64,000 nt of DNA from JAXGPP01 sp040766885. GTDB taxonomy: Bacteria > Planctomycetota > Planctomycetia > Pirellulales > Thermoguttaceae. The stretch is taken from the NCBI GenBank assembly GCA_040766885.1, contig JAXGPP010000006.1:372001-436000 (forward strand), read 5' to 3'. Below, in pieces: positions 8,215 through 16,400 of the stretch. The stretch's first letter is position 1; each line of letters opens with the position of its first letter. The notes below the pieces were generated by a model that searched no databases, had not been told where the DNA came from, and saw only the letters and a program-made list of their open reading frames with translations. A program made the translations under genes and the position numbers.

Positions 8215-9874
8215 TGCACCACCCCTTCAACTCGGGTGTGAAGATCTTGCTGATCACCCGGCGCAATAGCCCCTTGAGACTGGCATTGTCCAGGGCAGCG
8301 AGCGAGCGGACCGATTCTTCCTTGTACGATTCCAGGAGCGTTTGCGCGCGGTCGCGAATGCCGTACTCGACCATCAGCGCGGCAACCCGCTCTCGTTCTT
8401 CCGCGGTCGCCTCCCGCCGCCAGGCTCGTTCGACGAGTGCCCGCGCCTCCGGTTTGGCCTTCGTCCGCTCGTAAGCCAGCGCCAGTGGGAGCGAGGGCCG
8501 CATGGCCGACAGATCGTCGGTCTCCCCCTCGGTATCGTCCAGGTCGTCGCGGATCTGGTAGGCGATCCCCAGTGCCTCGCTGTAGCGGGCAAACGTCTCG
8601 GCCAGTTCGTCATGCGCACCGGCATACGCGGCGCCCAGCCGCAGCGCGACTTCGAACGCGGGCGAGGTCTTCTGGCGAAAGATGTCCAATACGTGTGCCG
8701 GCAACAGCGCCTCGGGCCGGCGCATCCAGCTCAGCTCGGCTCCTTGGCCGAGGCACAGCACGCGATGCCCTTCGGCGGCGGCCTGGAGCATCGCCACGCG
8801 CGATTCGGCCGGCACATCGCACTGGCCGATGAGCCGGTAGCCCTCGCCAAGGAGAAAATCGCCCACGTTCAGCGCGATCGGCAGGCCGTGTTCCGCGTGC
8901 AGCGCCGGCTCGCCATATCGCCAGGCGTCGTCGTCCTCGATGTCATCATGAATCAGAGAAGCCTTGTGGAAGCATTCCACTGCCACGGCCAGCTTGCGGA
9001 GGTCGCGGGGGAGTTCCGCATCGGGATCGTCCTGCAGCGCCCGCCAGACGCAGACCGACAGGAACGGACGCCACCGTTTGCCATGCCTGCCGAGCCACTG
9101 CCGCGCGACTCGTTCGGTCTCGCTTCGCGCCGGCCCCAGCAGCCGATCGAGTTCCTCCGGTGCGAACCAGCTTGATACCTCTTCGCGCAACCCGTCGAGG
9201 TTGAGCCGATAGGTCCGGTCGTCGCTCGTCAGGTGGATCACTTCCCAGATCCAGTCGAGGTCGACTGTCACGTCGTGGCAGTCGTCTTGCAAGAGCGGAA
9301 TGGCCACGCCCGGAATGGCCGCCGACTCGACATAGGGAAATGCTTTCTCGAGCACCGAGAGGCAACTGACGCCGACGATGGCGTCGATCTTGCCGGTCTG
9401 CAGCAGGGACATCACGATTGCCGAGCCCTCGGCCACCAGCACCGCGTAGCCCAGGCGTTCCGCTTCCTCCTGCAGATCTTGAATCGAGCACAGGCCGCAC
9501 TGCTTGCAGAGCAGGCCGAATTCATCGAACGGCGCCGGGCAGCGGTCTTCGATCCGCAGGCATTTGGGCAATAGCAGCAGCCGCCGTTCGAACGGCACCG
9601 ACGCCAGGTGGTCGCGCCACATCTCGCTGTTGACGATCACACCCGTATAGTCGACGAACCGGCTGTCGATCGCGTGCCGGCGGACGAACTCGTCGGTCAT
9701 CGCGCGAAGCTCGTCGAACCCGAGCGGCGGCACGGGCCGCTTTTCGGCGATGAACTCGCGGGCCAGCAAGCGGATCCGTTCACGTTCCTGCCGCGTGGGA
9801 GGAATGTTCTCCTGCGGCGGGCGCTCGCGCTGCACGGGCACGGGTCTCGGGAGTCGGATCACCGGCAGTTCCAT
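8156..9874 (-). CDS. DUF116-polyprenyl diphosphate synthase fusion
   Basis: This 572-residue protein joins two families. Residues about 60-225 match DUF116: a LLPKCL stretch with Cys105 and Cys112, then the C-x-x-C-x-x-C cluster Cys123/126/129 and Cys171, which could hold metal or an Fe-S cluster. Residues about 245-520 are a trans-isoprenyl diphosphate synthase. They have GKRWRP (265-270) for isopentenyl diphosphate, first aspartate-rich motif HDDIEDD (309-315) and second motif DDLDD (443-447), so it should make a linear polyprenyl diphosphate; chain length is unknown. The fusion itself suggests the DUF116 part acts on the same pathway. It sits between the radical SAM gene and the toroid protein gene, which overlaps its 3' end. 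Confidence 0.85.
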   Translation of the reverse strand: MELPVIRLPRPVPVQRERPPQENIPPTRQERERIRLLAREFIAEKRPVPPLGFDELRAMTDEFVRRHAIDSRFVDYTGVIVNSEMWRDHLASVPFERRLLLLPKCLRIEDRCPAPFDEFGLLCKQCGLCSIQDLQEEAERLGYAVLVAEGSAIVMSLLQTGKIDAIVGVSCLSVLEKAFPYVESAAIPGVAIPLLQDDCHDVTVDLDWIWEVIHLTSDDRTYRLNLDGLREEVSSWFAPEELDRLLGPARSETERVARQWLGRHGKRWRPFLSVCVWRALQDDPDAELPRDLRKLAVAVECFHKASLIHDDIEDDDAWRYGEPALHAEHGLPIALNVGDFLLGEGYRLIGQCDVPAESRVAMLQAAAEGHRVLCLGQGAELSWMRRPEALLPAHVLDIFRQKTSPAFEVALRLGAAYAGAHDELAETFARYSEALGIAYQIRDDLDDTEGETDDLSAMRPSLPLALAYERTKAKPEARALVERAWRREATAEERERVAALMVEYGIRDRAQTLLESYKEESVRSLAALDNASLKGLLRRVISKIFTPELKGWCSEFAARNAAGRTTGAASAG

Positions 9875-9918
9875 GCGTCGTCTCGCGGAAAGGATCGAAG
9901 TTGCATTGGCTCGATCGG

Positions 9919-10008
9919 TAGGACCGATCTGTAATCCGCCATTCCTCTCTGTGGGACGGATTACAGATCCGTCCTATCGGGCCCAAGACGGATTATAAAT
10001 CCGTCCCA
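9919..10008. repeat. Cluster of GACGGATT hairpin repeats
   Basis: Three related inverted repeats lie between two genes of the cluster. The clearest are GGACGGAT (9954-9961) pairing with ATCCGTCC (9967-9974) around TACAG, and GACGGATT (9987-9994) pairing with AATCCGTC (9998-10005) around ATA. An imperfect third copy begins near 9919. They look like dispersed palindromic (REP-like) units. They could slow or end transcription, or protect mRNA ends, between the radical SAM gene and the synthase gene. Confidence 0.7.
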
Positions 10009-10018
10009 CGGGCTTGTC

Positions 10019-11209
10019 TCACGTATAAGCGCCGAAGCCGAAGAACCAGTACCGCTTGGCGATACGATAGGCCCAGTGCTCCTCGGGAATCTCCTCTCCC
10101 GGCGCGTGCTGGCTGGAACGCGGCTCGAGGGCGTCGAGTTCCGTCAGGGCGGTGCCGCGCTGCGTCGTGTCCCCGGCCCCATGTCGCTCGACCAATTGCC
10201 TGACCAGATCGGGTCGTTCCAGCACCACGCAGCCCCGCGTCGCCCGGCCCGACGTCTCGCGGAAATCGCGGAGGAACTCCGACTGGGTCAACAGGTCGTA
10301 CAGCGGGCGGCCGTCGTAGATCGACTCCTTGGCGAACTGGATGATCGGGCAGGGCTCGATGCCGCCCGACGGACCGATGTGGTGGCTCACCCCGGTCACC
10401 ATCGGACAAAGGGCCTGGCCCTGGTCGTCCCAGTAGGCGTCGACGATCGCGATCGGCATCCGCGCCCGCATCTGGACGATGAACCGCCGCACGGCGAGCA
10501 ACTGTTCCGGGTTGAGCGCCAGTTCGGGACACGGGTTGGGACCGATGGGACGGTAGGTGTAAAACCAGACGTAGTGTACTCCCAACTCGATCAGCCGGCG
10601 GAGCCACGCTTCCGAGACCAGTTCGTAATTCGTCTGGCACACGCTCGTGGCCACGCCCACGATGAGCCGATTGCGGACGCAGTTCTCGAGCCCCGACATG
10701 GTCTTGCTCAGCACTTCGCGTCGGCCGCGACGCGTATCGCTCACCACTTCGCTCCCCTCGATGCTGATCAAGGGAGTCGCGTTTCCCAGCCGCCGGAACT
10801 CGCGGGCCAACTCGTCGGTCATCAGGTGCCCATTGGTGAACACCTGGAAGTAGCAGTCCGGGTGGGCGGCGAGCACATCGAGCAGGTTGGGGTGCATGAG
10901 CGGCTCGCCCCCCAGGATGCCGAAGAAGCGGTTACCATGCTCGCGGGCTTCACCGATGATGCGGTCGAGATCGTCGCGTGAGATCATCTGCCGCGGGGCG
11001 GCTACGTCGACCCAGCAGCCCTGGCAGCGGAGCTGGCAGCTATTGATGATCGAGATGTAAATGAACGGCGGAAAGTGGATGCCGCGGCGGAGCCGCTTCT
11101 TGAACCGCTCGACCGACCGCATCCCCTGGAAGCCGAAGTTGTACACGAACTTCCACAGCACGCGCTTGTCGGGCTCGGTGAGCATTCGCCGGGCGAGGGC
11201 AAGCATCAT
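10019..11209 (-). CDS. Radical SAM enzyme
   Basis: This 396-residue protein has the radical SAM cluster motif C-x3-C-x2-C (Cys58, Cys62, Cys65 in NSCQLRCQGCW), then GGEPLMHPN, the glycine-rich SAM-binding region. Further cysteines (ALCPMVTG, EPCPIIQ, GCVVLE) suggest a SPASM-like auxiliary cluster region at the C-terminus. Such enzymes cleave SAM to a 5'-deoxyadenosyl radical and modify peptides, lipids or small molecules. The substrate is not evident. The N-terminal helix block before the motif recalls lipid-modifying HpnH-like enzymes, but only loosely. It follows the ferredoxin gene by about 120 bases holding a structured element, and a hairpin-repeat cluster separates it from the next gene. 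Confidence 0.85.
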   Translation of the reverse strand: MMLALARRMLTEPDKRVLWKFVYNFGFQGMRSVERFKKRLRRGIHFPPFIYISIINSCQLRCQGCWVDVAAPRQMISRDDLDRIIGEAREHGNRFFGILGGEPLMHPNLLDVLAAHPDCYFQVFTNGHLMTDELAREFRRLGNATPLISIEGSEVVSDTRRGRREVLSKTMSGLENCVRNRLIVGVATSVCQTNYELVSEAWLRRLIELGVHYVWFYTYRPIGPNPCPELALNPEQLLAVRRFIVQMRARMPIAIVDAYWDDQGQALCPMVTGVSHHIGPSGGIEPCPIIQFAKESIYDGRPLYDLLTQSEFLRDFRETSGRATRGCVVLERPDLVRQLVERHGAGDTTQRGTALTELDALEPRSSQHAPGEEIPEEHWAYRIAKRYWFFGFGAYT

Positions 11210-11241
11210 GGCAGTCGTGCTTCGCTCAAGGTTTATTGGTG

Positions 11242-11327
11242 TTCAGGTTGATTACGCAACGGCTTTGAGCCCTTTTCCCGTCAAGCCGGGCTCCCGTTGG
11301 TCGCCCTCGTTGCACCATCAACCTGAA
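11242..11327. other. Long imperfect palindrome between two cluster genes
   Basis: TTCAGGTTGAT (11242-11252) pairs perfectly with ATCAACCTGAA (11317-11327). After a 3x3 internal loop GCAACG pairs with CGTTGC, and inside that GAGCCC pairs with GGGCTC. The 86-base unit could therefore fold into a branched or long stem on either strand. It lies between the ferredoxin and radical SAM genes, both minus strand. It may be a mobile palindromic unit, an mRNA processing or attenuation element, or a small RNA; the sequence does not decide. Confidence 0.6.
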
Positions 11328-11329
11328 GT

Positions 11330-12202
11330 TCAATAGTTCTGGTCGTCGCTGGAAGCCGCCTGCCGCAGCGCCTCTTCGGCTCGCTGCCGAGCCGCCTCGG
11401 CCTTCTGCTGGATCTGTTCGGGCGAAGGAAGGCTGGCGAGCACTTCGGGCGGGATGTCGAGCGAGTCGATCTCCGCCTGCAACTTGGCCAGGCAGCGTTG
11501 CCTTTCCTTGAGCGCGCGGTCGTCGTCGCGCTCGGCCGAGAAACGCGATTTGGCCCGCTGGCTGCGGTCGCGGAGCACCGAGTAGACGTCGCCGCCCAAG
11601 AGCGACGAGATGTCAATCTTCATTGCCTCGCGGCGCACGTCGTCAGCTCGGACTTCCTCGCCGTTGATCGGTCCCGCCTTGTACTTGGGGAACACGATCG
11701 CCACCTCGGGACACACCCGGGAGCAGGCGGGGCAGTCGGTCTTGCAGTTGGCCGGATTCTGCACCTGGAGTCGTCCCTCGGTGCTCACGCCGTACACGTC
11801 GAACAGGCAGAAGCTCAAGCACTGCATGCAATTCGTACAGCGACGGTAGTCGATGGCCGGGAACCACGGCTTCCAGCGCGCCCGTGTGCCGACGGCCGCC
11901 GCCACAGTCTCTTCAACCAGATCGGCAACGGCCACCGGCGCCAGATCGGCGATGTTCAGCATGCAGGTCGTGTTGGCATGCTCGAGGTCGCACGGGGGCT
12001 TCCCGTCGACATACCGGCTGAGCACAACGACCCCAGCGGCATCTGAAGCGGACACTTCCTCGACCGACTGAATCCGCTTCACCGCAAACCCGCGGTCGAG
12101 CAACTGGGCGTACAGTTCGAACGACCACTCGGGCTCAATCGCCGGGGTTTTCGGGTCCTCGTAAACGAACACTCTCGTCGTGGGTCGGACGGTTGCCGTC
12201 AT
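11330..12202 (-). CDS. Ferredoxin-like protein with two [4Fe-4S] clusters
   Basis: The 290-residue protein carries an electron-transfer core near residues 120-165. Cys122/125/128/132 (CTNCMQCLSFC) and Cys153/157/160/164 (CKTDCPACSRVC) form two cluster-binding sets, one with an extra residue as in Alvin-type or benzoyl-CoA-type ferredoxins. The N-terminal 110 residues form an unassigned alpha/beta domain, and the C-terminus is a charged, Gln/Ala/Glu-rich coiled-coil-like tail. The start at 12202 overlaps the stop of the preceding gene (ATGA), which decides it over the longer frame. It probably supplies electrons to the radical SAM enzyme or other cluster members (inference). Confidence 0.82.
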   Translation of the reverse strand: MTATVRPTTRVFVYEDPKTPAIEPEWSFELYAQLLDRGFAVKRIQSVEEVSASDAAGVVVLSRYVDGKPPCDLEHANTTCMLNIADLAPVAVADLVEETVAAAVGTRARWKPWFPAIDYRRCTNCMQCLSFCLFDVYGVSTEGRLQVQNPANCKTDCPACSRVCPEVAIVFPKYKAGPINGEEVRADDVRREAMKIDISSLLGGDVYSVLRDRSQRAKSRFSAERDDDRALKERQRCLAKLQAEIDSLDIPPEVLASLPSPEQIQQKAEAARQRAEEALRQAASSDDQNY

Positions 12203-12552
12203 GCCGGTACCTCTGCAGGCGGCGATGGGGCCAACAGTCGTTGGGAGGCTTCCTCGGCCGAGCATTCACGCATATTGACGACCTCGGCCCCTTCCGGCAG
12301 ACTTGCTCCGGCAGCGTCGAACAGGCAGCGGACGGCCCGGGGGTAGCACGCGGCGATCCGGAGCCCCTCGCTCGCTGCGAGCCGGCCCATGCAGGGGTCC
12401 TTGCGGGCCGACAGTTCGCAAAGATCGGCCACCGCCTCGAACGCCACCCCAGATCGCACCAGTTGCCGCAGCACTTCCTGCTTCACGTCGGCCGGAACGA
12501 CCTTCGCATACGCGCAGTGACAATAGACGATCGACACGGGTGAACGGTCCAA
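12199..12552 (-). CDS. Small Cys-rich protein, first gene of the cluster
   Basis: This 117-residue cytoplasmic protein has six cysteines (C11, C13 in YCHCAY; C45; C54; C69; C76) and no signal peptide. The spacing suggests metal or Fe-S binding, or thiol chemistry, loosely like small heterodisulfide-reductase-type proteins, but I cannot assign a family. It begins with TTG, preceded by GAGGA seven bases upstream; GTG at 12537 is an alternative. Its stop overlaps the ferredoxin ATG, so the two are translationally coupled. A perfect TTGACA -35-like box lies upstream on this strand (12625-12630), with no clear -10, and may mark the cluster promoter. Confidence 0.7.
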   Translation of the reverse strand: MDRSPVSIVYCHCAYAKVVPADVKQEVLRQLVRSGVAFEAVADLCELSARKDPCMGRLAASEGLRIAACYPRAVRCLFDAAGASLPEGAEVVNMRECSAEEASQRLLAPSPPAEVPA

Positions 12553-12742
12553 GACTTTTCCTCAGCCAGACGTGGGTCAGGCGATGAGTGGGTGTGGGCC
12601 TTGAGGGTAGGAAGGCTTCAATATTGTCAACCGCAATTGTAGTTAAGCCCCCGGCCTCGCTCAACCGTGCGGCGGCTATTGCGCGAGGCAGCTCGGGAGC
12701 GGCCTCCGCGCGGAAATCGGCGTCCGCCGAGAAAACCGCTGA

Positions 12743-13231
12743 TCAGGTTGTGCCGGGCACGGGACATGCGTCCTCTCCTGGGTGAGCGAGCAGCCGGTCG
12801 ATAAGTGTATCCAGATGCGTGATATATCCCGCGGCATCGATAACGGCCGGATCGATTTGGCCTTCGATCTCGTACAGCCAGCCGCGGTCGTAGGGGTCGG
12901 TATCCACGAGGCTCAGTTCGGCGGCGAGGGACGGGTTGCCGCCAGCGAACCGTCCGGCGGCCGGGCTGTAAAGCTCGCTCACCGCTTTGAATCCCTCGAT
13001 CCACCCCAGTGACTGTCCGAGAGCCACCGTATCGCCGGTGACAACGGTCAGTTCGTGCTCCACCAAGTCCCCCAGCATCCGGGTGGCAAACTTCGTGAAT
13101 CCCACGCGCCAACGCGCCGGCGCGACCTCGATGAGCCAGTAGTGGGCGGAGGAATACCGCCGATCTAGTGGCAGTCGGGTGGCAAAACGAGCGCGCCGGT
13201 AGTAGACCGTATTGGCCGGATCAACAGGCAT
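12743..13231 (-). CDS. GcvH-like lipoyl-carrier protein
   Basis: This 162-residue protein resembles the glycine cleavage H protein, which swings a lipoyl group between enzymes. The lipoylation site is visible as IEGFKAVSELYSP with Lys82, and the later DPYDRGWL matches the conserved Y-x-D-G-W-L block. The N-terminal part is more divergent than in true GcvH. No gcvT or gcvP lies nearby, so it may be a specialised carrier rather than part of glycine cleavage. The start at 13231 gives the family's usual length; the ribosome binding site is weak. It is separated by about 190 bases from the Fe-S/isoprenoid cluster on the same strand. Confidence 0.72.
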   Translation of the reverse strand: MPVDPANTVYYRRARFATRLPLDRRYSSAHYWLIEVAPARWRVGFTKFATRMLGDLVEHELTVVTGDTVALGQSLGWIEGFKAVSELYSPAAGRFAGGNPSLAAELSLVDTDPYDRGWLYEIEGQIDPAVIDAAGYITHLDTLIDRLLAHPGEDACPVPGTT

Positions 13232-13419
13232 GGATGCGGGCAGGGGGGAACGGCGGCAGCGCGACTGGGCAACGCCAACCATTATCCCAGGAGAATACTG
13301 GAATACAAGGCTGCCGGGGGCTATTCTGAGGCGGAGTGCAGCGTATTGATTGACCCGAATTGCCGCGGCTCCTAGGATCAAGCGAAACTGGTAGAGATCC
13401 TCTTTCCGGAGACGCTGAA

Positions 13420-16400
13420 ATGGCCGCCTTGCCATGTCCGCCGCCCGCCGCCGGTCGCATCCAGAAGCGTGCTCACCGCATCGGGCGATGGTGCCAGGTC
13501 GCGGCATGGCTCGTGATCGTCTGCGGGGCCGCTCTTGGCGAGGCCGCCAATCCAGCCTATGAGAAGAAGGCGACATGGCTTGAGACCATGCTCGCCGCTC
13601 GCGAGTCGATGGCCCGGCAGGAATTGGCTGCCCTCGGGGCGGGGTTCCATACGTTTCGCAGCGACGTCATCCGGGGGGGTGAGTCGGCCCGCCCGATCAG
13701 CGTGCCGGTGGCTGGCCAGGATGAGGTCTATCTCTACGTCACTGGCGAGCCAGACGTGATCTGGGGGGCGGCCACTTGGGCCGAAGCCCGACTCATTGCC
13801 GCCGACGGCCGGGAAACGCGGCTGGGGCAGAAGGAAATCGAAGTTCTCGAAGGACGCTTCGATATCGACTGCAATCTGAAGTCGGGTGTCAGTGGACCGC
13901 TTGTGATCGCCGGCCGAAGGTTCGATCGCGGTGTTCATGTATACGCCCCGAGCAAGATTCGCGTGCCGCTCGCCGGCCGTTACGAGCGCTTTGAGGCGAG
14001 CCTTGGCATCGACGACTGGGTCAAGGGGCATGGCGCGGTCCGGTTCCATGTCACCGATACGGCCGGCGCAGCGCGGATCGACCTCTGGAACCAGTTGGCT
14101 GAGGAATTCTCGCAGGCCGAGCCGCGCCGGCAGATGAAATGGACCCGTCAGGACCGCATCCTCGAAGCCGATTGGACCCCCGGTGACTGGAGCGAGCTTG
14201 CGCGGCGTTATGCGGCCGCCGCTCACCGTGTTCCTTCGCTGGCGGCCCAGGCTCGTTCGCAGGCCAATAAGGCGGGCGATGCCCGCGGACTGGCGAGAGT
14301 CTGCGCGCTCTATTACCGCAGCCGCGAGCTTGACGAACAGTTGGCCCGCGCCGGTCAACTCGACTTCCAGGCGCTCAAGCTGGCGATCGAAGACCTCCAC
14401 AACACGTTCGGACGCCGCTACGCCGACGCCGATCACTACCTCGCCCGGCTTTCGGCCATCGAACAGGCTCTCACCAAGGCGATTGCCGGCGCAACGACGC
14501 GCGAACTGGCCGGGCTGGAGCGAGTCGACAAGCTGGTGACTGATTTCGACCGCTTGCAGCGTGAGGCCCTGCTGGCCAATCCGCTCCTGGATTTCGACGA
14601 GTTGCTCTTGATCCGGCGAGTGCCCCACGGCGATCCGCGCCGGCAGGAGGGCACCGGCTACGGGCTGGGAGAATACATCGGCCTGCCGCGGCAAAGCTCC
14701 AAGTGCAATCCGGGCATCGAGGAACCATTTGCCTGGGACAACGAGATCGCCGTGCTCTCGCCCGTGCGGCCCCAAGGCGGGCTGAAGACGCTTTACCGCT
14801 CGGAAGGCCGGCGACTGATTACCGACATCGATCTTCACTGGGATGCCGGCAAGGTGCTCTTCTCCATGCCCGGCACTCACGACAAGTGGCAGGTATTCGA
14901 GATCGGCTCCGACGGCAAGCAGTTGCGCCAAGTCACGCCGGGTGAGCACCCGGACGTGCACAACTACGATGCCTGCTACCTGCCCGACGGGCGAATTGCA
15001 TTCGTTTCGACGGCGCCCTTGCAGGGCGTACCGTGCAACGCCGGCGTGATCGTCGGCATGATGTACATGATGAACGCCGATGGCGGCGGCATCCGTCAGG
15101 TCTGCTTTGAGCAGGACCACAGCTACTGCCCCACGGTACTCAACGACGGAAGGCTACTCTATCTGCGTTGGGACTACACTGACACGCCCCATGTCTGGAA
15201 CCGAATCCTGTTCAGCATGAACCCCGACGGGACCGGTCAGGCCGAGTTCTACGGCTCGAATTCTTATTGGCCCAATTCCGTCTTCTATGCCCGACCGGTG
15301 CCCAACCATCCGACGAAAATCGCGGGCATCGTCACCGGGCACCACGTGGGACGAGTGGGTGAGCTGGTGATCTTCGATCCGGCACTTGGACGGCACGAAA
15401 CGAGTGGCGTCGTGCAGCGGATTCCCGGCCGCGGGCAGAAGGTCGAACCGCTCATCGAAGACAAGCTCACCGAGCACAGTTGGCCGAAGTTCCTCCATCC
15501 TTACCCGTTGAGCGAAAACTACTATCTCGCCGCGTGCAAGCCGACGCCGGACGACTTGTGGGGCATTTACCTTGTCGACGCGTTCGACAACATGGTACTC
15601 ATCCGGGAAGAGGAAGGGCACGCGCTGCTGGAGCCGATCCCGCTCAGAAAGACCACGCGCCCGCCGGTAATACCCAGCCGCGTCGATCCGGGCCGCGACG
15701 ACGCCAGCGTGTTTCTGGCCGACATCTACGCCGGCCCGGGCCTGGCCGGCGTGCCGCGGGGGACAGTCAAGAAGCTCCGCCTGTTCACCTATCACTTCGG
15801 CTACCAGCAGATTGCCGGCATCAACCATCGCGTCGGGGCCGACGGGCCATGGGAAGTGAAACGGGTGCTGGGGACCGTCCCCGTCGAGGCCGACGGTTCG
15901 GCGATGTTCCGCATTCCGGCCAAGACGCCGATCTCCATTCAGCCGCTCGACGAAGACGGCAAGGCCCTGCAGCTCATGCGGAGCTGGATGACCGCTCTGC
16001 CGGGCGAAACGTTGAGCTGCGTAGGCTGTCACGAGAACCGCAGTTCGGCCCCTTCGCCGCTCAATACGATCGCCGGTCGCAAGCGCCCGTCCGAGATCGA
16101 GCCGTGGTACGGCCCCGAGCGGGGCTTCAGCTTCCTGCGGGAGGTGCAACCCGTGCTCGACAAGTACTGCGTAGCGTGCCACGACGGCTCGCCGCAGCCT
16201 GACGGCCAGGCTCTGGTCGACCTCCGCGGCGACCAGGACGCTACGGTCGTCTACCGCGACGGCGACCCCGAGGCGACCATCGTCCGCGACACGCCGATGG
16301 CCGAGCTGATGAAGAAATACAACGCCGTCTTTCCACCCAGCTACATCGCCCTGCGTCGGCTGGTCCGGGTGGGCGGGCTGGAGAGCGATCTCCACCTCCT

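Noticed and set aside
6423..8474. 683-codon plus-strand frame across the cysteine desulfurase and toroid genes
   Set aside because: It is Arg/Pro/Ala-rich antisense sequence spanning two well-supported minus-strand genes.
12266..12742. Open frame continuing past the GcvH-like stop (TGA at 12743-12745), considered as a second selenoprotein
   Set aside because: GcvH proteins normally end about here, and the extension overlaps the small Cys-rich gene and its upstream DNA in another frame. It reads as Arg/Gly-rich chance sequence with no SECIS-like support.
13378..15120. 580-codon minus-strand frame opposite the giant haem/FGE protein
   Set aside because: No recognisable motif; the plus-strand protein has clear domains throughout.
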